NCBI GenBank assembly: GCA_963575745.1
Contig: CAUYUJ010006291.1
Span: 284,976-348,975 of the forward strand
Reading direction: 5' to 3'
Length of the DNA: 64,000 nucleotides
DNA from: Prorocentrum cordatum
Taxonomy: Eukaryota > Sar > Dinophyceae > Prorocentrales > Prorocentraceae
Under the pieces are notes generated by a model. It was not told where the DNA came from. It did no database searches and saw only the letters and a list, made by a program, of their open reading frames with translations. The translations under genes were made by a program, and so were the position numbers. This document shows, piece after piece, positions 20,187 through 31,300 of this stretch (the first letter of the stretch is position 1; every line of letters begins with the position of its first letter).

Positions 20187-23100
20187 GATGACCCGTCAGT
20201 CGGATGGCGAATTCTGACCTGGGGGCAGGGCGGGGCAAAACGCCACAGGGACATCAGAGGAGGGTTTTGGGCTGTGGGCAAGAATCGGGCAGGGTGGAGG
20301 AGTGGGGTCGGGGTCATGTGCGGAATGACGACGGGAGGAGATGATGTTGATGATGATGACGCAGATGGCGACGTTGATGATGGTGAGGATGGTGTTGGTG
20401 ATCAGGATGCTGTCGGTGGTGGTGATGCTGGTGGTGAGGTTGGCGCCGATGGTGGTGATGGCCATGCTGGCGATGATGATGACGCTGATGTTGTTGCGAC
20501 TGATGGGGATGGTGATGATGATGACGATGCTGATGATGCTGGCGATGATGATGATGATGAGGTTGATGGAACTGTTGATGATGATGATGATGATGTTGCT
20601 GCTGCTGAGGGTGATGACGCTGGTGATGATGATGGTGATGACGGTGAGGTTGATGCTGATGATGGCGATGTTGATGATGATGTTGATGCTGATGTTGGCA
20701 ATGCTGCTTATACTAAGCTGTGTCAGCGGCGATGCTGTTTACGAGTGTAGCGGGGGGGACGTAGAACGGTCTTGGGACGTTACTCTGTCACCCCCACGCC
20801 CCGATGGGCGCCCATGGATCTCTTGCCCCCCCCCCGACTTTCTCCAGAACGTGCTTGGATTGAGTGGGTTCGGTGTGCTAGTCCTCCTCATTGCCCACCT
20901 CCCCCCACCATCACCGCCTCCCTGTATCCCCCTCATCATCCCCCTCCCCTCTCACCCTCCTCCCGTCCTCCACTGTGTGCCATTGCGCGCATTTGCTGCG
21001 CCACCCAGCGGCCTCGTCGGGGCCCATCGCGCGCGCGAAATACTGAGGCGGCACCCTGAACGCGTCGAGCTGCAAACCAGCCCCCGCCAACATGGCGTTG
21101 TCCACGCACTTCAGGAAAGCATAAGCCGACGTTCGCTCCAGGGCCCCGCTGCGACGCACTTCGGCGACCGAGGGGAACAGCGCCTCGTCAGTCATGTCCA
21201 GCTCAGGCAGGGGCGGCACAACCTTGCAGGGCGCATCAATGGCCACCGCACGTCCCCCCCCCCCCCCCTCGCACGAGGACCCCCTGCATTGGCCGCTGCA
21301 GCTGGCAGGGATCAGCGCTCGACCGAATGCGGATCCCTATCAGCATGGCCCTCGCGGGGCCACGGCCAATGCAAGCAGTCGCCAGGGTTGCGCCCCTGGC
21401 CGAATCACGCTCCCTGGGGCCAGGGCAGGCCAGGCCAGGCCAGTTCAGGACGGGACAATGCCCTTCCACCTCCACCTGGTTTGGGGTGGGGTTGTGGGCG
21501 GCTCTATGGGCCAACTACAATACAATACGTCAAAGCACGTGTATACACATACATATGCACCACGCATCGTCGTTCCTCCCCCTCCGATCTCCTTCGCCAC
21601 TATATCCTTGGGCATCCTCTCGGGTTGGCGCCCCTACTGCGCTCATCGGCGTTTGCACTTGCAGTTCACACCAGCCTCATCCGAATACGTGACACCGAAG
21701 AAAGGGTAATCAGGGTCCTGCAGACGCGGTAGCCAATGTCGAGTCCTGTGCGAACGAGCGTGGAAGCGTTTACCATCTAAGGTCTGCCAAATACACCTTG
21801 TGATGCATTTGGCGGCCGTCGGCGTTGGGCGTTGTTAAGGACGGAGGGGGGGGGTGAGGGCGGAATAGGGGTATAGGAAACTGTCCAGGATTTGTTGCGT
21901 TTGTAGGGCTCGGGGCAACCGGTGAACACAGGCCAATACGCTTGGGCATGTGAGCGCCAGAGCATATACCAAGCAATGTCGACGCCAGCATCGCGATGCC
22001 ACCTGCACGCGTTAGCCAAACACCTGAACCTGTGTAAGTACGGCTCCGCTTCCATGATCCACGCGATGTCGGCAGGGTCAAGTTCTGGGCCGAACGCGGA
22101 TGACAGGAGGGCCGATGTCGAGGGCGAGTTGCGGGCGGATGCGTTCTGGCCATGATCGCGCGTTGCGGGCGCAGCCTACCCCGCGGCAAGCGCCATCTTG
22201 GGCAGTAGTTGCTAAAGAGAGATGGTGGCCAGCGTCAGCCCCGCACAGTGCACTCATGCACGTTATGTGGCGCAATCTACGCGGTGTAAGCTCCGTGGTG
22301 CAACCATTGGCGTGATGCACCCTACGCGGTGCAGTCTCCGTGGTGCAATCTATGCGGCGCAGGGTGGTGCAACCTACGTTGTGCAAGCTACGTGGTGCAA
22401 ACTATGTGGTGTAGCCAGCGTAGCGCAACACATGCGGTGCAACACATGGGGTGCATTATATGCTGTGCTGCCTACATGGTGCAACATGTGTGGTGCAATA
22501 TACGTGGTGCAAGTTGCTGAGAGGTGCGGTGGTGTGGTGGGAGCATATTGGTGCAATCTACGCGGTGCGATCCACACACGCAAAACAGGCCTTGGCAATG
22601 CAAATGCACGCGCGTGCAATATCCAGTGGTGCGGTCTTAAAAAATATACGCATACGCGTGTGCGCGACGGCTCGGGAACGTCACGCTGGGCGTGTATGCG
22701 CGCGGGCTCGGGACACACAATGAAGATGGTCGCCCCCGCATCCCCTGCTCGCGCGCCTCCGCGCGCTCGGCGAGAGAAGGCCACGGTGCGAAAACAATGG
22801 CAGGGAGCAATATGCGAGATATCTGAAGGGCACACATAACAAAAACCTCTCGGACATACATCGGACACCTGCCATACACCGTTACACCCAAGAGCACCCG
22901 TAAGAACCTACACGCTGCCAGCTGACATGGGGCACGACACACGACGGCGACGAGGGTGCCAACAGTGTTAGGTTAGGACACACTGTTGGGGACCTCAGGG
23001 CATCATCAAACACCTAAGGGAACCGACTCACCCCCCTAGGATCACCACCACAACTACGGAGGACAGCAACTCGCCCTCCTCCTCCTCATGCCCACGTCCT

Positions 23101-26100
23101 CCTTATGTTTCTCCTTCCCCTCCAGCGTACGACCATGCTCCTCCACCTCGTCCTCGTCCTCCTTATCGGTATCCTCACCCTCGCCATCGTCATCCTCATC
23201 AGTAGCACCGTCCTCCTCGTCCTCCTCCTCGGCGCCCCTCCCTCCTCCGATGGAAGTCCTTCCCCCCCTCCTCCTGCTCGTACCCCTCCTTAGTTTACGG
23301 GAAACGCCATCGGGCACCTAACGGGCGCAGGGTATGTTAGGACAGTTGGGACCAACAATAGGAGAAGCGAGCGGCAACCATCGGACACCGAAGGGGACCT
23401 TTGGAAACCAAACGGGCCCTTGTAGTGCAACAGTCTGCAAAGTTACCGAACTTGGCCAGGTGTCGTGCCCTGTCGCGCCCATGCACAAAAACGCAGCGGC
23501 TAGTCAGCCAACACCAGGCTGTCACACACTCTGGTGTTATGTTGCTATTGGGGCACGGTCGCCCTCGGGTGCTCTTGGCATTTGGGGCCCAATGGGGAAA
23601 ATGTCAGTCAGTACAAGGGCCCATTCCGAATTTGGGAAAATTAATTTTCCTTTTTTCCTTAATTCGCATCAATTTTCGTTAATTCGCATTAATTTTCCTT
23701 AAGCTGCATGAATTCAGTCTGAACAGTAAGAATTAAGTTTCCTTTTTTCCTCCTTAATTCACATTGCTTTCCCGTATTTCGCAGTTTTCCTTAAATCGCA
23801 TTAATTTTTCCTTAAATCGCATTAATTTTCCTTAATTCGCATTAAGTTTCCTTAAGTCGCATTCAGTGGCTCTGAACCGTAAGAATTAAGTTTCCTTTTT
23901 CCTTTAATTCGCACTAATTTTCCTTAATTCGCATTAATCTGCCTTAAATCGCATTCAGTAACCCCGAATAGTAAGACTTAATGTTCCTTATGTTTCTTTA
24001 ATTCGCGTTAATGTTCTTTAATACGCATTATTTCCAATAATTGGTGCGCCAACCCCTTGTCGCTATTTAAAAAGAAATCGCACCATTACGCCATCCATTT
24101 CGGAAATGAACCGCCCTCCGCCCGTCGGCCTGCTGGCGCATCCGCGCCTCGGACTCGGGCCAACGGGGTTTCTGCCCCAGGGCCTTCGGCGCAAGCGCGC
24201 GTATGGGTGCATGTGGGTGGGCGTGTGCGAATGTGTCCGTGGTGGCTGATGCGCGTGGGCGCGGGAGTGCGAGTTGGCAATGTGGGGGGCAAGTGCAAGT
24301 TGACGCGGGCCAGCGCAATCTGACGCAGAGAGGCGACAATCGGACACCACAGGGACACCATTCGAAACTCACAGCAAGCACACAGGCACCAAAGGGTCTT
24401 GGGCACCCAAAGAGACACCATACAACATCACAAGACATCTATGTGCACTCTCAAAGAGCAGTTGGGCACATACGGACACCAGTAGGACCAGGGGAAACAT
24501 CGGGAGGCTTGTGGGAAACATATAGTAATCACAATTCTGACACCGCGGGAGCATCCGTTTAAACCCAATTGGCCCCGAGTGGAACACCACCAGGACACAT
24601 ATTGGCAACATACGGGGCATCTACAGAACGCCCATGTCATGGCAGACCAAAGGCAACCCCAGGCATACCATAGGATACCACGTGTAAGCCGTTGGATACT
24701 CAGGGTAAGCCATGTGCGTTCTAGCGACCACTAGAGACCTTGATCAGAGACCTACCGCAAACCATCGGACGGGGAGGGACGGCGAATATGACAACCATTG
24801 AATCGATCAGGATGGCTATCTGCCCAGGGGTCTCACTACCATTCGACCCCACTATCGTTCTACCGATCTCACGATGCATTCATCGTCCGATCCCGCTGTC
24901 TATCAATAGGGATAGCAGGATAACCAACCAGGACATCCATCTGATATACCAGTATCAGTGTGTGTACACATGTGCTACACATGTGCAGCCACTTGTGTAT
25001 ATATATATATATGTGCATATATGTGTGCCTATGTAAATGCAGAGGGGGATCTATGCATACGCATGCCACTGTATCGTCCTTCGCTCCTCTCCGTCCCCCA
25101 AACTCCATCGTCATTTTCCCCTCGTTCCCCCTAGCCCTCCCCCGTCCTCCCCTCACTCGCTTCCCTCCTCCGCTTGGTTTCCCAACGCTGCGCCTGAAGG
25201 TCGCGCAGCGTTGATCGCCTCAACCTCGTCGGGGGTGGGGCTGCGAAACTGCAGCGCCACTTCCTCGGCCACGCAGCAAGCGCGATACGCCTCGTTGACC
25301 TCGTCCGTCGCCTGGATTGCCATCGCGAAGGCTTCCCTGGCAACGATCCTGGCCTCCGCGGCGTCGGCGTCGGCCCGAGCGTATTTTCGGAGCTCGGCCA
25401 CGAGATGGGCCCAAGCTGCACTGGCCGCGACCTCTCTGGTCGCGACATCGGCTTCCTCCCCTGCACCTTCGGCCGACTCCTCTGCCTCCTCCTTGGGCTC
25501 ATCGGCCACCTCGTCGGCATCCCCCGCCCCCTCGGCCGCCTCCACGGGGGCCTCCTCCTCGGCAGCGCTTGCCGTGGCATCGGCAGCGCCGCCTGCATCC
25601 GCTGCCTCGGAACTGGCATCGTGCGGTCGTGCTTGCGGCGCCAGTTGCTCTGGCGTCGCTTGCCACTTCGGCGTCGCGACCCGCAAGGGTAGCGCACGGC
25701 CCGCCAGCAGGCGCGCGGGCGGCGGCCCCGCTGGCGGACGCGGTTGCTTTCTGCGAGCGGGTGGCGGCCCTTCTGGCGGCCGTTTGCTCATCTGCGGCGG
25801 ACGCCGCGGGAAGATGGGCGCGTGGTTGCCTTGATTGGGCCAACGTTGCTGTGGAGCACGCCATTGCCTCCCACCCCTTGCGCTCGCACGCCTTGCGATC
25901 CCATCCCCGCGCACACCCCTGCCCGCATCGCCCTTACTACCGCCTCCTTCGCCTCCTCCTCCACCTGACCTCCCCCGCCTCCTGCACCTCCTCCACCAGC
26001 TGTTTTGGTTGACCTGGTCGCGCCTGCAAGGGGAGGTAGCGCGCGACGCCGTCGTCGCACAGGTTGATGAGACAACTGACGAGCGAGGACTCGCCGCTGA

Positions 26101-27133
26101 TGGTGGCCTCGTCGCACGCAAGGCCCACGCGGTACGCGCCCTCGAACGCCTTCTTGGTCATGAAGGTGTACTCCTTGACGACGTTGGTCACGTCGTTGCG
26201 GATGGACCCCCTGGCCACGCCCACCAAATAGTCAGCATGTTGGTTGGCTCTCCAATGGGCCACTGGGTCCCGCGACTGCTTGCTGCGCACAACTGTCACC
26301 GTCAGTTGCCGCAACGTGTCGCCGTCAAACCGCTTGAGGCCCGATCCCCTACTCGTTGGCAGGCGTCGAAGCAGGGCACTTGGCCCGTCAGCTGTCCTCA
26401 ATTGGCTCCCCCGCGAGATGATCCACGCCACGAGTCCGCGGTCCAAGTGGCTGAGCAACGACGGGAGCGCCATCCTCAGGTTGGGACTCTGCTTCAACCC
26501 CGAGCGTCTGCTCAACGCAATCAGCACGCCGGCCAGGGGCTGGTCACCCGCTCTGAGCCCTATCGCCACCATCACGTTGGCAGGTGCTTTCAAGATGCAC
26601 TCCCCGTCTCCAGCTATTGCCACTGTCACCGCGACTGGGGTGGCATTGTCGGAGGAACCGCGACCAGCGATCAAGATCTGGCAGTGCAGCTCACCACCGA
26701 GGGCAGCCGCAACATCGTAGAACACGTGCGACAGCAAGTCCCTGGCTCTCCCCGCAACCCGCGCGGCCTTCGCGGAGTTGCTGGCCGCCGCCCTCACGAG
26801 GGCCGCAATCGCCCATTGCGTCCTGACCGTGTCTTCGGCGAGCCTGACAGGCGCAGGCGCGCAGGTGGCGTCGCAGTGGCGAGAGCTGCGCACCACCGCA
26901 GTGTCGTCCAAGCCGTTCGCCCTCAGAAACTCGTTCGTGACCTCATGGCGGGTCCTCTTCCTGAACCATTCCCACACCTCCTCGGCGCGCCCGAGATATG
27001 CGTGAAAATATCTCCACTCTGCCCACGCGCCGCCCAAGCGCGCGCAGCCGTCGCAACTCCCATCGTTGAGAAAAAACTTACACTCGAAACCTGCAGTGGG
27101 CAGCTTCACGGTATAAGCTCGCCCGATTGCCAT
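17310..27133 (-). CDS. gene B: spliced transposase-like gene of the 17.7-kb element (whole span)
   Basis: This span groups four - strand coding blocks with continuous character: exons of about 27133-26020, 25790-25190, 21243-20956 and 20186-17310. The start is ATG at 27133-27131, right after a relict spliced leader. The protein would be about 1,600 residues. Motifs recall a family I associate with dinoflagellate repeats: an Asp-rich RVGLACDEATISG segment in exon 1, TSMDQCSIGRSAMFF then SWDIYHRCWNDVL, NIPYGPWSESKFF, and IENTNNLLRRMTMGQL in the last exon. Conserved Asp, Asp and Glu near such motifs would suit a DDE-type transposase. That is inference; no named family can be confirmed by eye. 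Two in-frame TGA codons in the last exon suggest it is decayed. Confidence 0.6.
20330..20705 (+). repeat. (GAT)n / (GATGGT)n microsatellite in gene B intron
   Basis: About 375 bp of GATGAT, GGTGAT and GATGTT triplets. The acidic or Met-rich open frames on + and the Ser-rich ones on - are translation artefacts of the repeat. Confidence 0.85.
20956..21243 (-). CDS. gene B, internal exon
   Basis: About 96 codons with non-repetitive, protein-like sequence (DAPCKVVPPLPELDMTDEAL, VAEVRRSGALERTSAYAFLK, DAFRVPPQYFARAMGPDEAA, WRSKCAQWHTVEDGRR). It ends at a GTGAGAG donor (GT at 20955-20954 read on -). The left part of the acceptor region is a G-run, so the first base is uncertain. It stands out from AT- or repeat-rich intron on both sides. 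Confidence 0.6.
21275..21378. repeat. about 100-bp dispersed hairpin repeat, copy 1
   Basis: The ends TGCATTGGCCG and CGGCCAATGCA are an inverted pair, and the middle has GGATCAGCGC...GCGGATCC. A related, more degenerate copy is at 30296-30403 (shared words GATCAGC, GATCCCTA, CTCGCGGGGCCACG). It resembles a MITE. Confidence 0.65.
22245..22585 (+). repeat. minisatellite of GTGGTGCAAnCTACG units
   Basis: About 20 imperfect units of 15-18 bp (for example TACGTGGTGCAA, CTACGCGGTGCA, CATGTGGTGCAA) in an intron of gene B. Open frames across it are artefacts. Confidence 0.85.
23635..24045 (+). repeat. AT-rich minisatellite island
   Basis: Units close to CCTTAATTCGCATTAATTTT repeat irregularly over 400 bp. 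A longer-order unit with GTAAGAATTAAGTTTCC recurs near 23727, 23878 and 23970. It is the most AT-rich stretch in an otherwise GC-rich window and lies in the long intron of gene B. Confidence 0.85.
24300..24780. repeat. degenerate ACACCA-rich repeat region
   Basis: Words such as GGACACCA, GGCACC, GAGACACCAT and ACATAC(G)GGA recur without a fixed period; a similar texture is seen at 22850-23010. It is probably old, decayed minisatellite within the gene B intron. No coding signal. Confidence 0.4.
25190..25790 (-). CDS. gene B, acidic internal exon
   Basis: It starts after CCGCCGCAG (acceptor AG directly before ATGAGCAAACGG at 25790). Codons give a basic Pro-rich start (SKRPPEGPPPARRKQ), then an acidic Ala/Glu region (EAPVEAAEGAGDADEVADEP), then helical coding (WAHLVAELRKYARADADAAE, EAFAMAIQATDEVNEAYRACC, PTPDEVEAINAARP). 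Its end near 25190 is uncertain. It could be a linker or a coiled-coil protein interaction part. It might also belong to a separate small gene, since it begins with ATG. Confidence 0.55.
26020..27133 (-). CDS. gene B, first exon (N-terminal transposase-like part)
   Basis: ATG at 27133-27131 follows the relict spliced leader with no spacer. About 370 codons: a Cys cluster FECKFFLNDGSCDGCARLGG at residues 16-35, a Trp-rich stretch AWAEWRYFHAYLGRAEEVWE, a second Cys pair near SSRHCDATCAP, then a long Ala/Leu-rich part and, at the end, NVVKEYTFMTKKAFEGAYRV with GLACDEATISGESSLVSCLI and ARYLPLQ. The last segment resembles the start of a transposase core with an Asp (CDEAT). The donor is at or near CTTGCAGGCGCGACCAGGT. 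A longer in-frame start upstream at 27238 is open but would run through the leader relic. Confidence 0.65.
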
Positions 27134-27155
27134 TGAGCCAAAATGGCTAAGCGGA
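27133..27155 (-). other. relict dinoflagellate spliced leader at the start of gene B
   Basis: On the - strand TCCG-CT-TAGCCATTTTGGCTCAA: 17 bases (TAGCCATTTTGGCTCAA) equal the core of the conserved 22-nt leader trans-spliced onto dinoflagellate mRNAs, and TCCG before it also fits, with two extra bases between. The final A is the A of the gene B ATG. A genomic leader copy implies that this end passed through a mature mRNA. Confidence 0.85.
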
Positions 27156-28181
27156 CCAGGCATTGGGTCGCTTTGGCTCCTCCTCTTCCTTATTACCGCC
27201 GTTATCCTCCCGCCTCCTCCCCTCCCCCTCCAATCCACTAGTTGTTCCGTGACGCATCCCTTGCCCAGGCACAGGCGTCAATAATGTTGAATTTATTGAC
27301 GCCTTCGTTCGGTCTCTACCTCCGCATCGCCGTGACACTCGCTACATTTCACACCCGCGCGTGCGGGACATCCGGCATGCCGCAAGATTGCTCCGAAACC
27401 GAGGCTGGTCCGACCAGCGAGCCGACGTGCGATTGTACCCTTGGGCCTGCCAGGGCCGACCTACTAATTCACTTCGGCTGCGCAGCCGCGACGGGGGTTG
27501 AAGCATCGCGCACGGGCAGGGGGGGTGGGGCGATTCGGGCCACGAGTTGTTTCGCCAAGGCACCACACTCACGCCCAGGTTGCGCCGAAACCGACGTGGC
27601 AGTGGGTAGCCACGAGCACGTTAAACTATGTATCACAGTAGGCACATGCGATGGACATCGCACAACCTGGAATCTCGGGGCGCATCCCTCGTCACTCGAT
27701 GAGGGTAGGGGTTCCCGTGGGCCACTGAGGTCGCTGGAAATTGGCCCAGGCTCGACGCTGGCTTGGGAGGAAGAAGGCCGACTGGAGAGCGGGCGTATGG
27801 GGCGAGGACGGGTGCGGGGAAGCGTGGAACCCGATGCGGGTGACAGGCAGGAAGAGAGATGTGATTGGCATCGGGCATGCTTGCGACGTGCAGCCACACC
27901 GTGTAGTATCGATGCGCGGTAAGGATCCGATCTCCTTGGGCTCTCATTGCAGAGTTTTGTTTCGAGTGCGGTGGGCGATCGAACCTACTCAAGGATGGAC
28001 CGACGAGGCAACGATGCAAGGGTACACTTGGGAAGGCTACCCATCCTTACTATCGGCGTCGACTGGGGCGAGTAAGACGGGCTGCACAGGGGGGGGAGGA
28101 AGGCGTGGTGGGAGGCATTTGCAAGCGCTCGCGAGCCAGTCGGCGACCGACTCCACGACGCCTGCGAGTGGAGCTGGCTGG
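27156..28181. other. spacer between gene A and gene B
   Basis: No exon that I can support on the - strand. Open frames at 27242-27922 (+) and 27469-28019 (-) are of ordinary composition but have no recognisable motifs. The promoter of gene B, if any, would lie here. Confidence 0.4.
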
Positions 28182-28388
28182 TCAGTCGCTCTCGCTCTGC
28201 GCGCCGTCATCGTTGCCGCCGCCCTTGGCCGTCTTGGCCTCCGTGGTGCTGTCGTCCTCAGCGGCGGCGACCTTGTCGCCCTCGCCGCCTGCGACCGCGG
28301 CCGCGCTGCCCGTGCCCCCGCCGCCGTGCGCGCCGTCCTTCTTCTCGACCTTGTCGTTGTTGTCGTTCCCGCCGTCCATCCTCGCTGC
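28182..28388 (-). CDS. gene A, last exon
   Basis: Follows the acceptor CCCCCTCCACCCAG. Codons give ARMDGGNDNNDKVEKKDGAH, then a Gly/Ala-rich and acidic end (GDKVAAAEDDSTTEAKTAKG) and QSESD with a TGA stop. A splice before the stop into gene B cannot be excluded. Confidence 0.55.
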   Translation of the reverse strand, partial: AARMDGGNDNNDKVEKKDGAHGGGGTGSAAAVAGGEGDKVAAAEDDSTTEAKTAKGGGNDDGAQSESD

Positions 28389-31300
28389 CTGGGTGGAGGG
28401 GGGCAACGTTGATTTCGGTGCCCAGGGGCCAATACAGCTCCTGGGCGCCATCACGACTGGGCGCGAGAGATACAGAGGGAGCGATGGGGGGAGCGAGACC
28501 GAGGGAGAGGGAACGACGGAGCGAGATAGAGAGAGAGAGAGGGACAACCAAGCGAGCGAGAGAGAGAGAGAGAGAGGGATGGATTGCGGGGGAGGGGCAG
28601 GCAGGAGCGGATAGATAGAAGGTCGTAAAGCGAGATGGCGAGAGAGAGAGAGAGGGATCTGGATCGGGGGCGATAGCGAGGGAACGAGAGAGAACGAGAC
28701 AACGAGACAGCGGGGGAGACAGGGAGGATAGAACGCGGGAGAGGGGGGGCATACCTAGAGAAAGAACGGACGAGAGAGTGAGCGAGAAGGGTGAGAGGGA
28801 ACACGGGAGCCAGAGGAAGGGAGCGGGCTGACGAGCGAGGGAGCGAGGGAACGGGGTGGGGGAATGAAAAGAGACAGAGAGAGATAGAGCGAGCTAGAGA
28901 GAGAGAGAGGGAGAGAGAGAGAGAGAGAGAGATGACGAGGGATGGAGAGAGACATGGAGATATAGAGAGAGGGCACATAGAGAGAGGGAGGGAGAGGGCG
29001 AGAGAGAGAGAGGTAGGGAGAGATAGGTGGAGAGAAACGGGGTGCGAGTGAGAGAGAGAGGGGGAGGGAGGGAGAGAACGAGAGAGAGAGAGGGCGGGAG
29101 CGAACCAGAGGGGCGGTGCGACGCGCATGTGAGCGACACCTACATAAGGACATGTCTCGATGGTGAGGAGCTGGACGGGGTAGAGAGGGCCTGAGTGCGA
29201 GCGGGTCTGTGTGCGAGTGTGAATGGCTCCGAGTCTGAGTGACACTGAATGTGGATGGCTTGCGTGCGGGTAGGCCAGTGTGTGCGAGTCTGGGCGTGGA
29301 CGGATTTGCGTGTCAGTGGGTTTGGGCGCGATTTGTTTCGAACGAGATTGAGCCTTGGGGAGTCTGCGCGTGGGCGTGGAGGTGTCTGAGTATTAGTGGT
29401 CTGAGTGTGACCTCTTAGTATGCTTGTGTGTGCATGTGTCTGAATATGTGCATGTTTGGGCCTGGGTACCACTGTGAGTTCACGCGGGCGCAGGCTGAGT
29501 GTGAGTGAATCGGGGCATGGATGGCATACGTGCGATGGGAAGGGGAACGGGGCGGGAATAGACGGGGAGGGGGAGTCGTGGCGTGGCATTTGCAGGCCCC
29601 AGACACCGCTGCTGCTGCTGCCAAGACCGCCGCGTCTGCTGTCTGGCCCTGCGCCTCCCCGTCGACGCTGCCGAGCGGCACGACGGCGGTCGTGCCCGCC
29701 TCCTGCCTCACCTTTTTGGGCTTCGTGGGCGCGGCAGCCTTGGTCACCTGGTTCACCGCCGCCTCGATCATCGCCTGGATGCCCTCCTGCTGCTTCCTCG
29801 CCATATCGTCCAGGCTGCTCGCGATCTCCAGCTGCTTGCCAGTGTACATCCACTCCTCGCGCCAGCCCTTCTCCTTGGCGTACGCCTGCGGGCTGGTCGC
29901 TCACGCTTAGGGTCCGAAGGATCGGCCCTTGCGATCCTTCAGGCCCTAAGCTGCGGGATTGCGAGAGCCGATCCTTCAGCTTCCTAAGCTGCTGGATCGC
30001 GAGGGCCGATCCCTCAGCTTAGGGCCCGAAGTTGTCAAACCCCTCGCGGCTGAGGGTTTGAACCCTTCAGGCACCGTCGCCGCCGAGGGGGGTGGCACCA
30101 GATGGTCTAGGAGGACGAGGGCGAGCACGGGGGAAATGCTCGAGAGAACGGGCGGGGACAACGTTACAGAGAGCGCCAGTGACGACAGCACGGATTGGGG
30201 AGACCACGATGACGGGGGAGATGAGGGCCAGGATTGCGAAGAGGAACATGAGGAGGAGTGGTGTGAGGTTGGGACTACGGTGTTAGCCTAAGGCCCGTTG
30301 CATGGGCCGCTGGGGCCACTGTGATAAGGATCAGCACTTGTATGAGTGCTGATCCCTACCGAAATGGCACTCGCGGGGCCACGACCACGAGAGGAAGACA
30401 ACCATGGAGTGAGGAGGGGAGGCGTTGGGAATGACAGGGGACGGGTTGAAAGGAGAGGTGGTGGGGGGGGGGGTGGGTGCAGTGCCCGCGCCGCCTCGAT
30501 CGCCTCCTCGTTGGCGATGTCCAACTCCTTGGGCTGCTTGACCTGGCCGCGCTCGAGGCCGAGCGTGTAGAGCTCCCGCATCTGGGCGCGGAAGGCCTTC
30601 TTCGTCTTGGTGACGAAGGAGGCCAGCCGCGTGGTGTGGCCCTTGCCAGTGAACACGAAGATGAGCTTCGCTCTTCGTCGTTGCCATCTTCGTCATCCTC
30701 TCACCCTCGCCATTCCAACTCCCCCTTCCTCTTCATCCTGGGAATCCCCATCATCCCAGCATCCTCGTCATCCTCAGCATCCTGGTCCTACTCCTCATCA
30801 TCGTCTTCATCGTCCTCCTCCCCATCGTCCCCATGATCCTCCCCATCTGCATCCTCATCCTCCCCATCCTCAATGCTCATCCTCATCGTATCCTCGTCCT
30901 CGTCGCCATCCTCATCTCTATCCGTAGCCTCCTCATCCTCTGCATCCCCTTTCTCCGCATCATCCTCATCCCCATCCCCATCTCTATCCTCATATTCTCC
31001 CTCCTCATCCTCATCTAATCCTCATCCACACCCTCGCATCCCCGTCCTCCTCCTCCTCCTCCTCCTCCTCCTTCTCATCAGCATCATCATCAGCAGCATC
31101 GGCATCAACAGCAGCATCATCATCATCCTCGTATCCGTATCATCATCTTCTCCCTCATCATCCTCATCTCATCCTCATCCTCACCCTCATTCCCCTCATC
31201 ATCTCCATCCTATCCCAGTGGAGCCTGGCCAAGTGGTTGTCGGACGTGTCCGACAGCAACAGCGCCGCGAGGTAGCGCTTGTCGATCGCCTCCAGAATCT

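Noticed and set aside
20341-21732. 463-codon open frame on +
   Set aside because: Its first third is translated (GAT)n microsatellite (Met/Val/Leu repeats), and the rest overlaps a - strand exon and a hairpin repeat.
22245-22585. CRISPR-like array
   Set aside because: Units are contiguous and degenerate without spacers, and the organism is eukaryotic.
28451-29245. 264-codon - frame of Ser/Leu
   Set aside because: It is the translation of the (GA)n tract.
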